Shown: positions 36,665 through 45,880, counted from the first letter of the stretch. The stretch: DNA of 64,000 nt from Bradyrhizobium sp. 170 (GCF_023101085.1 NZ_CP064703.1:4960001-5024000); one strand, 5' to 3'. Translations and numbers: made by a program. The notes: generated from the sequence alone by a model not told the origin.

Positions 36665-37633
36665 GTGGCGCTCGGATTGCGGCAGCTCCGGTATTTCATC
36701 GCCATCGCCGACGCCGGTGTGCTGTCGCGGGCGGCGGAGACGCTCAACGTCGCCCAGTCGGCGTTGAGCCATCACGTCGCCGCCCTCGAAACCGATCTCG
36801 GCGTCAAGCTGCTCGAACGAAGGCCGCGCGGGATCGCACTGACCGCGGCCGGCCGGCGGCTCTACGAGCATGCCAGCGCCGTGCTTTCGGCGCTCGGCAA
36901 GGCGGAAGAGGATGTACGGACCTTTAACGAGGCCGCGACCGGTCCGGTTAGCCTTGGCCTCAGCCATACCGCGCTCTCGATGGTCGCACTCGATGTCATG
37001 AAGGCGGTGCGAAAGAACTCGCCGGGCGTACACCTGACCGTCGTCGAGGCGCTGTCGCCGGCGCTGGTCGAGCGCGTCTTCTCAGGCACGGTCGATCTCG
37101 CGCTGGCCTACAATCCCCCCAGGGATGCCCGCCTGGATGTCGAGTCGCTGCATGACGAAGAGCTCTATCTCGTCGGGCATCCGAGCCTGATCGGCCGCTC
37201 ATCCGGCCCGATCGCGTTCTCTGCCATTCCGCAACGAAGCGTGGTTGGGCTGACGCCGATGCCGGCCTCGCGCGCCATCATCCAGACCCAGGTTCTGCGC
37301 AATCAGATCACGCCGAGCGAGACGCTCGAAGTCGATTCATTGTCGGCCCTGCGAATGGCGCTCGAGGCTGGCCTCGGATGCGCGATCCTCTCCCGAGCAA
37401 CCGTGCTCTCCGACCTGGCGGCGGGGAAATATCACGCGCGGCGCATCATCGATCCGCCGCTGACGCGCTCCTGCGCTCTGGTTTCGCTCGCGGACCGGCC
37501 GCAAACCAAGGCGTTCCTCGAGGTTCGCAGCACCGTGGTCGAGATCGTCCGCGCGACCGTCAGCGAAGGGCGCTGGCCCGCGAAGGGAAACGGGCGGCGG
37601 AGCAAACGCACCATCGCGCCGAGGCGGCCTTAG
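36665..37633 (+). CDS. LysR-family transcriptional regulator
   Basis: 322 residues from a GTG at 36665, preferred over the GTG at 36650 because GAGGG lies 8 bases before it. The winged helix-turn-helix spans about residues 4-62 (LRQLRYFIAIADAGVLSRAAE, LNVAQSALSHHVAALE, LLERRPRGIALTAAG), and the effector domain follows. Divergent from the lyase operon, so it most likely controls that operon in response to a pathway acid. Its end overlaps that of the molybdenum hydroxylase gene by 4 bases on the opposite strand. Confidence 0.92.
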   Translation: MALGLRQLRYFIAIADAGVLSRAAETLNVAQSALSHHVAALETDLGVKLLERRPRGIALTAAGRRLYEHASAVLSALGKAEEDVRTFNEAATGPVSLGLSHTALSMVALDVMKAVRKNSPGVHLTVVEALSPALVERVFSGTVDLALAYNPPRDARLDVESLHDEELYLVGHPSLIGRSSGPIAFSAIPQRSVVGLTPMPASRAIIQTQVLRNQITPSETLEVDSLSALRMALEAGLGCAILSRATVLSDLAAGKYHARRIIDPPLTRSCALVSLADRPQTKAFLEVRSTVVEIVRATVSEGRWPAKGNGRRSKRTIAPRRP

Positions 37634-39957
37634 TCCAGTCCAGGCGTTCGCGAGCCGGCCGCCCGGATCGCATGCCATATGCGGGAGGGCGTTGCGGGCA
37701 TGTCGAGATGCCGTACGCCGAGCGGCGTCAGTGCGTTCATCACGGCGTTCATGATGGTGGCGGGGGCTGCGATGGCGCCGGCCTGACCGCTTCCCTTCAC
37801 GCCCAGCCGGTTGGCGCGGCTTGGAAAGTCGCCCGTCAGGCTGCCCTCGAACGCGGGAAGATCGTCCGCGCGCGGCAGCGCATAGTCCATCAGCGAGCCG
37901 GAGAGGATCTGGCCGGTTTCGGCATCGAACAGCGCGTGCTCGAACAACGCCTGTCCGATGCCTTGCACGACGCCGCCATGGACCTGCCCCAGCGTCAACC
38001 GAGGATCGAGCAGGCGGCCGTAGTCGTCTGATATCACATAGCGGTCGAGCCTCACCTCGCCGGTCTCGGGGTCGATCTCGACTTCCGCGATATGGCAGCC
38101 GTTGGGAAAGGTGTAGCGGTCGCATAGATGTGTCGCCTTGTGCGCAAGGCCGGGCGCGACATCGTCGCCGGGCGTCTGGTACGAGGCACGCGCCACCTCC
38201 TCGAGGCTGATCTCCTGCCCGGTCGCAGCCACCCGCAACATGCCGGCTTCATAGTTGACAGCATCCACGCCGGCCTGCAGCAGGCGCGCGGCAAGCCGTC
38301 GCGCATTCTCGATCACGCCTTCGGCCGCCATTAACAGTGCGGTGCCGCCCTGGTGCATCGACCGCGCCCCGCCATGCCCGCCGCCAGCGTCGAGATCATC
38401 CGTATCGCCCTGCCGAAACCGGAAGCGCGCGAGCGACAGGCCAAACGCATCGGCCGCGATCTGGGCAAATGTCGTCTCGTGGCCCTGACCGTTGGAATGC
38501 GTGCCGACCATCAGGTCGATCCGGCCATCATCACCGACGCGGACTTCCGCCACTTCATTGGGCTGGCCACGCGACGTTTCGAGAAAGCAGGCGTAGCCCA
38601 GGCCGCGCAGCCTGCCCCGCTTGCGCGAGCTTCGCCGGCGTGCATCGAATCCTGCGGAAGCCTTGACCGCGTGATCGATCGCGTGCGCAAAGCTGCCCTG
38701 CTCGACCGTAAGCCCCATCGCGCTTGCATGGGGAAAGCGGCGAAAGATGTTCTTGCGCCGCAGCTTCAGCGCATCCATCCCGAGCTGCTGGGCTGCGATG
38801 TCGATGCAGCGCTCGATCAGATAATTCGCCTCGGGCTTGCCGGCGCCGCGATAGGCGTCGACCGGCGTCGTGTTGGTGAACACGCCGCTGGTCTGAAAGG
38901 CGATCAGCGGAATGTCGTAGACACCGCCCATCGCGCTGGCCATCGCCATGGTCGGCACGGCCGGCGCCACCGTTGAGACATAGGCGCCCAGATTGGCGAG
39001 GACTTTGGTGTCGAGCGCGAGGAAGCGGCCATCCCGGTCGAGCGCAAGGCGGGCCCGGATGAGGCTGTCACGGCCATGCGCGGAGCCGGTAAAATCCTCG
39101 CTGCGATCCCCGATCCAGGTGACCGGGCGGCCGAGGCGGCGCGCTGCCCACAGCACCAGCACCCATTCCGGATAGAGAACGTTCTTCATTCCGAAGCCAC
39201 CACCGACGTCGGGAATGCTGACGCGAAGTTTTTCTCTGCCGATGCGAAAGACACCGTCGGCGAGCAGGTCGCGGATCGCGTGCGCGCCGGCGGCCGAGGC
39301 GGTCAGATGCAGGCGGCCGCTCGCGGCATCGAACTCCCCCAGCGCACCGCGCGTCTCCATCGGCGCGGCGACGACGCGGTTGTTGACCAGTTCGCATTCC
39401 ACGACATGGGCGGCATCGCGGATCGCAGCTTCCACAGGGCCGATTTCGCCGCGGTTGAACTGGAACGCGATATTGCCCCGCGCCTCCGGCCAGATCGACG
39501 GCGCTTCCGGCAGAACGGCATCCGCGATCGAGACCACCGGCGGCAGCGGCGCATAGTCGACCATGATGGCCTCGGCGGCGTCGCGCGCGGCTTCGGCGCT
39601 TTCCGCAACCACGAACGCGACCGGCTCGCCGACATAGCGAACGACGTCGCGCGCCAGCGCGTGACAGGGCGGCACCACGAGCGGCGTGGTCATCGGGATA
39701 TGGGTCACCGCGCACGGCAGCGGGCCAATATCGTCGGCAGCCAATTCTTGTCCAGTGAGCACAGCCGCAACGCCGGGCATCTTGCGTGCTGCATCGACGC
39801 TGATCGCGGCGATGCGCGCATGCGCTTGTGGCGAGCGAACGACGACGCCATGAAGCGCGTTTGGCGCCACGAGATCGGCGACGTAGCGCCCGCGCCCCCG
39901 CACGAAGCGCTCGTCTTCAAGGCGGTCGATGCTGCGCCCCAATAGCGGCTCGGTCAT
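37630..39957 (-). CDS. Molybdenum hydroxylase large subunit (xanthine dehydrogenase family), orphan
   Basis: 775 residues from the ATG at 39955-39957. Family marks: LLGRSIDRLEDERFVRGRGRYV at the start, GGGFGMKNVLYPE (molybdopterin contact), AYRGAGKPEANYL, and GHGGARSMHQGG. The CO dehydrogenase form I motif AYRCSFR is absent. At the place where the catalytic Glu usually sits (GVKG-x-G-E-x-G) this protein has Gln725 (GVKGSGQAG). No FAD subunit, 2Fe-2S subunit or XdhC-like gene is adjacent, so partners must be encoded elsewhere. Substrate unknown; the neighbouring catabolic genes hint at an aldehyde or heterocycle. Confidence 0.9.
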   Translation of the reverse strand: MTEPLLGRSIDRLEDERFVRGRGRYVADLVAPNALHGVVVRSPQAHARIAAISVDAARKMPGVAAVLTGQELAADDIGPLPCAVTHIPMTTPLVVPPCHALARDVVRYVGEPVAFVVAESAEAARDAAEAIMVDYAPLPPVVSIADAVLPEAPSIWPEARGNIAFQFNRGEIGPVEAAIRDAAHVVECELVNNRVVAAPMETRGALGEFDAASGRLHLTASAAGAHAIRDLLADGVFRIGREKLRVSIPDVGGGFGMKNVLYPEWVLVLWAARRLGRPVTWIGDRSEDFTGSAHGRDSLIRARLALDRDGRFLALDTKVLANLGAYVSTVAPAVPTMAMASAMGGVYDIPLIAFQTSGVFTNTTPVDAYRGAGKPEANYLIERCIDIAAQQLGMDALKLRRKNIFRRFPHASAMGLTVEQGSFAHAIDHAVKASAGFDARRRSSRKRGRLRGLGYACFLETSRGQPNEVAEVRVGDDGRIDLMVGTHSNGQGHETTFAQIAADAFGLSLARFRFRQGDTDDLDAGGGHGGARSMHQGGTALLMAAEGVIENARRLAARLLQAGVDAVNYEAGMLRVAATGQEISLEEVARASYQTPGDDVAPGLAHKATHLCDRYTFPNGCHIAEVEIDPETGEVRLDRYVISDDYGRLLDPRLTLGQVHGGVVQGIGQALFEHALFDAETGQILSGSLMDYALPRADDLPAFEGSLTGDFPSRANRLGVKGSGQAGAIAAPATIMNAVMNALTPLGVRHLDMPATPSRIWHAIRAAGSRTPGLD

Positions 39958-40065
39958 GTGTAGATGTATGAAACCAGGGGGCCTCAAACGCAAGCAGCGC
40001 CATAGTCAAGGCCGGACGGACGGACGACCGCAGGCCGGCTCACCATATCGGCCTCTGACGACAAA

Positions 40066-40085
40066 AGCCCCGCGAATGCGGGGCT
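40066..40085 (-). terminator. Rho-independent terminator of terC
   Basis: AGCCCCGC-GAAT-GCGGGGCT, a perfect 8-bp stem, followed on the minus strand by TTTTG. It lies 40 bases past the terC stop. Confidence 0.85.
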
Positions 40086-40124
40086 TCTGTTCGCCACCCT
40101 CCGTCGGGCCGGGAGTTTTATTCC

Positions 40125-40961
40125 CTACGCCGTGGCGGAATGCGCGGCGCCTTGCAGCTTGCGCTTGCGCCAGATCGATCCCGCGACAAGCACCACGATG
40201 ATGCCGAGGATGCCGAGGATCACCTCGCCGCCATGCCCGCCATTGGCGAACTGCGGCGCCATGCCGAGCGATTTGAGCAGTCCATCGAGGCCGACACCGA
40301 CCGGGCCGTTGAAGAACGCGTGCAGCGACGGCTGCACCACGGGGTCGGTCGCCATCACCTCGCCGGCGATCCAGCCGAGCAAGCCCGCGCCGGCCCACAC
40401 CAGTGCCGGAAGGCGCGTCAGCAACGCCATGATCAGCGCCGCTCCGGCGACGATCAGGGGAACGCTGATGGCAAGCCCGATGACAAGCAGGGGAATGCTG
40501 CCATTGGCGGCCGCGGCAACCGCGATGACGTTGTCGAGGCTCATCACGATGTCGGCGATCGCCACGATCTGCACGGCCGCCCACAGATGCGCAGCCGCGT
40601 CCACGTCGCCTTCGCCCTCGTGTTCCGGCACCAGCAACTTTGCCGCGATCACGAGCAGCGCCAATCCGCCGACCAGCTTGAGGAACGGCAGCCCCATCAA
40701 CGTCACGACGATGCCGGTGAAGATGATGCGCAGCAAAACGGCGACGCCGGCGCCAAGGATCATGCCCCAGAACCGCTGGCGCGGCGGCAGCCCGCGGCAC
40801 GCCATCGCGATGACAAGCGCGTTGTCACCCGACAGCAGGATGTTGATCCACATGATCTTGCCGAGCGCGACCCAGAAAGCGGGTTGCTGCATCTCGGCCT
40901 GGAACTGGGTGAAGAACGCCGAGATCGTCGCAGGATCGAAAATTTGCCACATCCAGTTCAC
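40125..40961 (-). CDS. TerC-family integral membrane protein (YjbE type)
   Basis: 278 residues with seven or so hydrophobic segments. Family motifs seen: LLSGDNALVIAMACRGLP (about 37-54) and IADIVMSLDNVIAVAAAA with the paired acidic residues expected in the ion path. Members are tied to manganese export or tellurite resistance; the substrate here is not settled. A short acidic/basic loop (EHEGEGDVDAAAH) lies mid-protein. No RNA switch (yybP-ykoY) was noticed upstream. Confidence 0.9.
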   Translation of the reverse strand: MNWMWQIFDPATISAFFTQFQAEMQQPAFWVALGKIMWINILLSGDNALVIAMACRGLPPRQRFWGMILGAGVAVLLRIIFTGIVVTLMGLPFLKLVGGLALLVIAAKLLVPEHEGEGDVDAAAHLWAAVQIVAIADIVMSLDNVIAVAAAANGSIPLLVIGLAISVPLIVAGAALIMALLTRLPALVWAGAGLLGWIAGEVMATDPVVQPSLHAFFNGPVGVGLDGLLKSLGMAPQFANGGHGGEVILGILGIIVVLVAGSIWRKRKLQGAAHSATA

Positions 40962-41024
40962 AGCGTCTCCCCCTCGGCTCTTTCAGCCGTTGCGCGCGGC
41001 GACTATCGCCGCTGTCCTAGTAAA

Positions 41025-41447
41025 TCAACCTACGATTTCGTTGCCCGAAAAGAACTGCGCGATTTCGATCGCGGCGGTCTCCGGTGCGTCCGAACCGTGC
41101 ACCGAGTTCTCGCCGATCGACTTTGCATGGACCTTGCGGATCGTGCCGTCCGCCGCCTTCGACGGATCGGTCGCGCCCATCACGTCGCGGTATTTCAGAA
41201 CTGCGCCCTCGCCTTCCAGCACCTGCACCACGACCGGCCCCGAGGTCATGAAGTCGACCAGTTCACCGAAGAACGGGCGCGCCTTGTGAACGGCGTAGAA
41301 GGTCTCAGCCTGTTCGCGGGTCATGCGAATGCGCTTCTGGGCCACGACACGGAGCCCGGCCTTCTCGATCAGCGCGTTGACGGCGCCAGTCAGATTGCGC
41401 TCGGTCGCGTCCGGTTTGATGATCGAGAAAGTGCGTTCAATCGCCAT
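41025..41447 (-). CDS. ndk: Nucleoside diphosphate kinase
   Basis: 140 residues from the ATG at 41445-41447. Starts [17 protein letters not shown]; the active-site motif is [13 protein letters not shown], whose His takes the phosphate. Equalises NTP/dNTP pools. Stand-alone gene between terC and a divergent exported protein. Confidence 0.97.
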   Translation of the reverse strand: MAIERTFSIIKPDATERNLTGAVNALIEKAGLRVVAQKRIRMTREQAETFYAVHKARPFFGELVDFMTSGPVVVQVLEGEGAVLKYRDVMGATDPSKAADGTIRKVHAKSIGENSVHGSDAPETAAIEIAQFFSGNEIVG

Positions 41448-41774
41448 TGTGCTTACGTCCTTGCAAAACGCTGGTTGGAGAGTTGCGGGGCTTATATCGG
41501 CGCCATCTCGCCACGGCAAGCGACCCGGTGACGCGCCCCTGCCACCCCTTTTTGGCGTGTTTTCGCGCCGCGCACGCGTCGCGGGGGCGAAGATTACAGC
41601 AATTTCACGGAGGTGAACCCTGTCTGAAGCCGCCGTGCCGTCTTCATTCAGCTTCGCGGCCGTAGACTTACGGACGATCGAACGCAGGGCACGTGCATCC
41701 GCCGGCCCTAGGGCGTCACGGGACCCGATCTCACTGATGGTGCCAACTGGCGCCGAAACTTTGAGGAGACGATC

Positions 41775-42026
41775 ATGTTACGCAAACTCTCGCTCGTTGC
41801 AGCGGCCGCGGCTTCGCTGGGTGCAGCCGCGCTGGCGCCGACATCGGCCTCGGCCGGCGGCTGGCACCATGGCGGCTGGCATCGTCATCATCACGGCTGG
41901 GGTGGTCCCCGCGTCTTCATCGGCGGCCCGGCCTATTATGCCGGCGGATATGGCGGTTGCTACGCGCGGCGCCTGGTTCCGACCCCCTGGGGTCCGCGCT
42001 GGCGGTTGGTGAACCGCTGCTACTGA
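41775..42026 (+). CDS. Small exported His/Gly/Trp-rich protein
   Basis: 83 residues from the ATG at 41775. Signal peptide to about residue 27 (APTSASA), then [17 protein letters not shown], a run with seven His, then [17 protein letters not shown] and a C-terminal Cys-Tyr. Similar small secreted proteins are common in Bradyrhizobium. The His cluster may bind metal; that is inference. Followed by a strong terminator, so it is a one-gene transcript. The 320 bases before it (41448-41774) hold no other supported gene. Confidence 0.8.
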   Translation: MLRKLSLVAAAAASLGAAALAPTSASAGGWHHGGWHRHHHGWGGPRVFIGGPAYYAGGYGGCYARRLVPTPWGPRWRLVNRCY

Positions 42027-42055
42027 GCTGATTCGAGCTTCCCCCTGAGACTGAC

Positions 42056-42084
42056 GCCCCGGCCGCCGCGCCGGGGCTTTTTTT
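42056..42084 (+). terminator. Rho-independent terminator
   Basis: GCCCCGGC-(6)-GCCGGGGC, a perfect 8-bp stem, then seven T. Ends the transcript of the His-rich protein. Confidence 0.92.
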
Positions 42085-42236
42085 GGGCTGTGGAACCGGA
42101 TTGCCGAAGGTACTTCGACTACTTGCACGCGAACGCATGTCGCCATGCCCGGAAACCAATTTCGACGTTGTGACTTGACCCATCGATAATAACCAAGCCT
42201 TGCGACTGCTGCGAGGTGGAACTCGTAGAGACGCTC

Positions 42237-42410
42237 ATGAATGGCCGAATCAACAACGATTTAGAACATATCGATCACAAGACATGCGTGTCGATCTGCG
42301 ACGCCATCGGCGAACGGCTGCAGCGCAGCCTGTGCCCCGAAACCGAGCTGTCCCCGCGTTTGCGCGAGCTCCTCGATGAGCTGCGCCGCCGCGACAACGA
42401 GTTGCATTGA
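42237..42410 (+). CDS. Small hypothetical protein
   Basis: 57 residues from the ATG at 42237; a GTG at 42216 would add seven. Content: MNGRINNDLEHIDHKTCVSICDA, then a helical, charged C-terminal half (SPRLRELLDELRRRDNEL). Amphipathic and probably all-helical. No family recognised. It lies 114 bases before the ABC-F gene on the same strand. Confidence 0.6.
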   Translation: MNGRINNDLEHIDHKTCVSICDAIGERLQRSLCPETELSPRLRELLDELRRRDNELH

Positions 42411-42524
42411 GCGCCACCGGATGTCGGCTTCTGCTGATAGATTTTGCCGATACGCCGATAGATTTTACCAATAATGAGTTGCGTTTGGGGTTGCGTTTGC
42501 CGGGCGCTCCGGTGACAACGCCGC

Positions 42525-44399
42525 ATGCTCTCAATAACGGATATTTCGGTCCGCATCGCCGGACGGCTTTTGATCGAGGACAGCACCGTGCAGATCGTGC
42601 CCGGCGCGCGCGTCGGGTTCGTCGGCCGCAACGGTGTCGGCAAATCGACGCTGTTTCATGCGATCCGCGGCGACCTGCCGACCGAAGCCGGCAGCATTAC
42701 TCTACCGCCGCGCTGGCGCATCGGTAGCCTGGCGCAAGAAGCGCCGGACGGCCCGGAAAGTCTCATCAACGTCGTGCTGAAGGCTGATCTCGAACGCCAC
42801 GCGCTGCTCCATGAAGCCGAAACCGCTGACGATCCGCACCGGATCGCCGAGATCCAGACCCGTCTGGTCGACATCGACGCCCACTCCGCGCCGGCGCGTG
42901 CGGCCGCGATTCTGAGCGGCCTTGGATTTTCCACCGCCGACCAGGCGCGGCCGTGCTCGGAATTCTCCGGCGGCTGGCGCATGCGGGTGGCGCTGGCGGC
43001 GACGCTGTTCTCGGCGCCGGACCTTCTGCTGCTGGACGAACCGACCAACTATCTCGATCTCGAAGGCACGCTGTGGCTGGAAGACCATCTGGCCAACTAT
43101 CCGCGCACCGTGATCGTCATCAGCCACGACCGCGATCTGCTCGACACCTCGGTCGACCAGATCCTGCACCTCGATCGCGGCAAGCTGACGCTCTACAAGG
43201 GGACCTATTCCTCGTTCGAGGAACAGCGCGCCACGCGCGAAATGCTGGACGCCAAGCACGCCAAGCGCCAGGCCGACGAACGCAAGCGGCTGCAAGCGTT
43301 CGTCGATCGCTTCAAGGCCAAGGCTTCCAAGGCGCGTCAGGCGCAATCCCGCGTGAAAATGCTGGAGCGGATGAAACCGGTCACCGCGCTGGTGACCCAG
43401 GACGTGCGCGAAATTTCGTTTCCGACGCCGGAGAAAATGCTGTCGCCGCCGATCATCGCGGTCGATGACGTCTCGGTCGGCTACGATCCGAAGAAACCGG
43501 TGCTCAATCGCGTCACGCTGCGTATCGACACCGAAGACCGCATCGCCCTGCTCGGCTCCAACGGCAACGGCAAGTCGACGCTGGTCAAGCTGTTGGCCAA
43601 CAAGCTGCAGCCTTTCTCCGGCCGGGTCACACGGGCGGAAAAACTCTCGGTCGGCTATTTCGCGCAGCATCAGGTCGACGAACTCAACCTCGACGGCTCG
43701 CCCTACGATCACGTCCGCAAGCTGATGCTCGATGCGCCGGAAACCAAGGTGCGCGGCCGCACCGGCGCGATCGGGTTTTCCGGAAAGGCCGGCGATACCC
43801 TGGTCAAGAGCCTGTCGGGCGGCGAGAAGGCGCGGCTGTTGCTCGGGCTCGCCACATTCTTCGGCCCGAACATGATCATCCTCGACGAGCCGACCAACCA
43901 TCTGGATATCGACAGCCGCGCCGTGCTGGCGGAGGCAATCAACGATTTTCCCGGCGCCGTCATCATGGTCTCGCACGACCGCTATTTGATCGAGGCCTGC
44001 GCCGATCAATTGTGGGTCGTCGCCAATCAGACGGTGACGACCTACGACGGGGACCTCGACGAATACAGGCGCATGGTGTTGTCGATTGGCGACGCACGCG
44101 GCGGTTCGCGCGAGCGCAGCAGCGAGCGTGTCAGGGAAAGCGCAAAGCCCGAGCGCGGCAAAAGCGAAAGGCGATCGCCGCTGAAGCAGCGGATCGCCGT
44201 GGCCGAGGCCGAAATCGAGCGCATCAACGGCATCATCGCCAAGATCGACACCGCGCTTGCCTTGCCGGATCTGTTCACGCGCGATCCGAAGCAGGCCGCC
44301 CAGCTCAGCAAGGCGCGGGCCGGCGCCGAAAGCGCGCTGCGCCGGGCGGAGGAAGTTTGGCTTGAGGCCAGTTCGGAATTTGACGAAGCGGCGGGTTAG
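42525..44399 (+). CDS. ABC-F family ATPase
   Basis: 624 residues, two ABC modules and no membrane segment, so an ABC-F protein acting at the ribosome. Module 1: Walker A GRNGVGKST, signature EFSGGWRMRVALA, Walker B LLLLDEPTNYLD. The interdomain linker is basic and helical (EMLDAKHAKRQADERKR onward). Module 2: GSNGNGKST, signature SLSGGEKARLLLG, IILDEPTNHLD. A C-terminal coiled coil (about 540-620) after a Ser/Arg-rich link resembles that of Uup/EttA-like members. The exact subtype is not fixed. Confidence 0.93.
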   Translation: MLSITDISVRIAGRLLIEDSTVQIVPGARVGFVGRNGVGKSTLFHAIRGDLPTEAGSITLPPRWRIGSLAQEAPDGPESLINVVLKADLERHALLHEAETADDPHRIAEIQTRLVDIDAHSAPARAAAILSGLGFSTADQARPCSEFSGGWRMRVALAATLFSAPDLLLLDEPTNYLDLEGTLWLEDHLANYPRTVIVISHDRDLLDTSVDQILHLDRGKLTLYKGTYSSFEEQRATREMLDAKHAKRQADERKRLQAFVDRFKAKASKARQAQSRVKMLERMKPVTALVTQDVREISFPTPEKMLSPPIIAVDDVSVGYDPKKPVLNRVTLRIDTEDRIALLGSNGNGKSTLVKLLANKLQPFSGRVTRAEKLSVGYFAQHQVDELNLDGSPYDHVRKLMLDAPETKVRGRTGAIGFSGKAGDTLVKSLSGGEKARLLLGLATFFGPNMIILDEPTNHLDIDSRAVLAEAINDFPGAVIMVSHDRYLIEACADQLWVVANQTVTTYDGDLDEYRRMVLSIGDARGGSRERSSERVRESAKPERGKSERRSPLKQRIAVAEAEIERINGIIAKIDTALALPDLFTRDPKQAAQLSKARAGAESALRRAEEVWLEASSEFDEAAG

Positions 44400-44509
44400 G
44401 CCGTGAACCCATAGATCGCCGGGTGGACGGCTTGCTTGATTCCACTGCGCCCCGATAGCTCCGCGGTGCAGCGAAACTACGCGATGTGCCAGATTCGGAA
44501 GTGGCGGTT

Positions 44510-44565
44510 GAACCTCCTCGCAGTTCCGATGACCCACAGAAGTGGGTTTGGGGGAACGGAGGTTC
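44510..44565 (+). promoter_or_regulatory. Nested hairpin that buries the Shine-Dalgarno of the next gene
   Basis: Outer arms GAACCTCC (44510-44517) and GGAGGTTC (44558-44565) are perfect; next GTTCC (44523-44527) pairs GGAAC (44553-44557); innermost ACCCAC-AGAA-GTGGGT (44532-44547). All 19 pairs are Watson-Crick. The Shine-Dalgarno GGAGG (44558-44562) is fully paired, 2 bases from the ATG end of the arm. Confidence 0.6.
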
Positions 44566-44567
44566 CC

Positions 44568-44990
44568 ATGACCATTCTCAATGGAAGCCGGCTGACGCGT
44601 CTTTACCCGTTGATCGTCTGCATGATGGGATTGAGTGCGGTTACTTTTCTCGGGATCGGCACAGCCTATCCGCATGACCCGCTGCGACCAGAGCTCCGCG
44701 CGTGGTTCCAAAGTCTCAAGAATAAGGCGGGCGAACCGTGCTGTGACACCGGAGATGGCCAGCCCGCGGAAGTCGAGTGGGATATGGCAAAGGGCGGGTA
44801 CAAGGTCTTATTGAAGCATCCGCACAGGCCAACCGAACGGGGGCAATGGTTCGACGTGCCATACTCCGTCGTGATCGACCAGCCGAACCTCAGCGGCATC
44901 GCGATGGTTTGGTGGTGGCCGTCCTACGACAGCATCGATGGAAGAATGACCCCTAGGTGGCGCTGCTTCATTCCGGGACCGGGGGGATGA
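44568..44990 (+). CDS. Exported protein of unknown function
   Basis: 140 residues from the ATG at 44568 with GGAGG 5 bases upstream. An N-terminal hydrophobic segment (LYPLIVCMMGLSAVTFLGIG) ends near TAYP, then comes a mature part with CCDTGDGQPAEVEW, WFDVPYSVVI, NLSGIAMVWWWPSY and RCFIPGPGG. I recognise this as a rhizobial hypothetical family with three conserved Cys, but no function. Its RBS is sequestered by the leader hairpin at 44510-44565. Confidence 0.75.
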   Translation: MTILNGSRLTRLYPLIVCMMGLSAVTFLGIGTAYPHDPLRPELRAWFQSLKNKAGEPCCDTGDGQPAEVEWDMAKGGYKVLLKHPHRPTERGQWFDVPYSVVIDQPNLSGIAMVWWWPSYDSIDGRMTPRWRCFIPGPGG

Positions 44991-45165
44991 TCCACACCGA
45001 GCAAACGCGAACGACCAAGTCCGCTAAACGGGCAAGGACAAAGACTGCAAACCGACGCCTCTCAGCGGTGTCGCGATGCACATATTCGAGCGCCAAGCGG
45101 ATGGCTTACTGAAGCTGAGACTTCAAGCATTCGACATTTGATGCATTTCAAAAATGGAGCTGATC

Positions 45166-45591
45166 ATGAGCAGGATGGCACTGGTGATTGCATTCGTGCT
45201 GGCGTTGATCGGACCGGCATCGGCACAGAAGGCAGAGATTGAGGCGGCAAACGCTAAATGGACCGAATTCTTCAACAAGGGCGATTTCGCCGGGATCGCG
45301 TCATTCTACACTGCTGATGCCATCGCACTTCCGCCCGGTTCTGCGATGGTGCAGGGCCGAGCGGCGATCGAGGCAATGTGGAAAGGCATGGCCGAACAAG
45401 TTAGCGATCCAAAACTCACAACCCTGGACGTCAAGCCGCTCGGCCCCTCCGCGGCACGCGAGATCGGGACTTTCAGCCTGAAGACTAAGGGCCCGACGCC
45501 ACAGGAAGTGAGCGGGAAGTATGTTGTGGTTTGGGAAAAGGTCGGAAATGACTGGAAACTCGCGACCGATATTTGGAACGATGGTAAGTAG
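45166..45591 (+). CDS. Exported SnoaL/DUF4440-like protein
   Basis: 141 residues from the ATG at 45166, chosen over 45154 because GGAG lies 6 bases before it. Signal peptide MSRMALVIAFVLALIGPASAQ, then an NTF2-fold domain: EIEAANAKWTEFFNKGDFAG, YTADAIALPPG, GRAAIEAMW, KYVVVWEKVGNDWKLATDIWN. Such proteins bind or isomerise small molecules; no catalytic set is evident. Single gene; 44991-45165 is empty. Confidence 0.82.
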   Translation: MSRMALVIAFVLALIGPASAQKAEIEAANAKWTEFFNKGDFAGIASFYTADAIALPPGSAMVQGRAAIEAMWKGMAEQVSDPKLTTLDVKPLGPSAAREIGTFSLKTKGPTPQEVSGKYVVVWEKVGNDWKLATDIWNDGK

Positions 45592-45827
45592 GCTTCTCGC
45601 GGTTTTTGGCCGATCACAACACTGCCGCTCGTGATGTTTTGGCTCGCCGTTGCAATCGTGTTTGGCAAGATCATCCTGGCCCGCAACGGTAAGTGTCCAA
45701 ATTAGCAGAGCAAACTGAGAGGTCCGTTGTGGGTCAATCGCTACAGGGGCGACCCAGTTGCAAGTCCGGCCATGTCCGCTATGCCGCCGAAGGCGGAAGT
45801 AAATTCAGAGCATCAGTCTAGCGGGCT
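45592..45827. other. Intergenic region with degenerate repeat remnants
   Basis: No gene supported. ATGTCCGCTATGCCGCCGAA near 45774 resembles short repeat-derived sequence that I recall from rhizobial genomes; not certain. Confidence 0.35.
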
Positions 45828-45880
45828 TTGACGCGTTTTCCTTAACGCGAACCGGCATCCACTTCGCTCGAAAACGCGAT
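45828..45880. repeat. Dispersed repeat, copy 2
   Basis: TTGACGCGTTTTCCTTAACG, then CGAACCGGCATCCACTTCGC and GAAAACGCGAT. Same order and near-identical to 13408-13459. The ends GCGTTTTC and GAAAACGC are reverse complements. Confidence 0.85.

Noticed and set aside
37630..39957. Aerobic CO dehydrogenase form I (CoxL)
   Set aside because: The required AYRCSFR motif is replaced by AYRGAGKPEA, and CoxM/CoxS genes are absent.
40962..41024. Manganese riboswitch (yybP-ykoY) before terC
   Set aside because: The sequence before the terC start is too short before ndk and shows none of the conserved loop motifs.
42702..44711. 669-residue minus-strand frame
   Set aside because: Opposite the ABC-F gene, whose Walker and signature motifs are intact; no family motif in the antisense frame.
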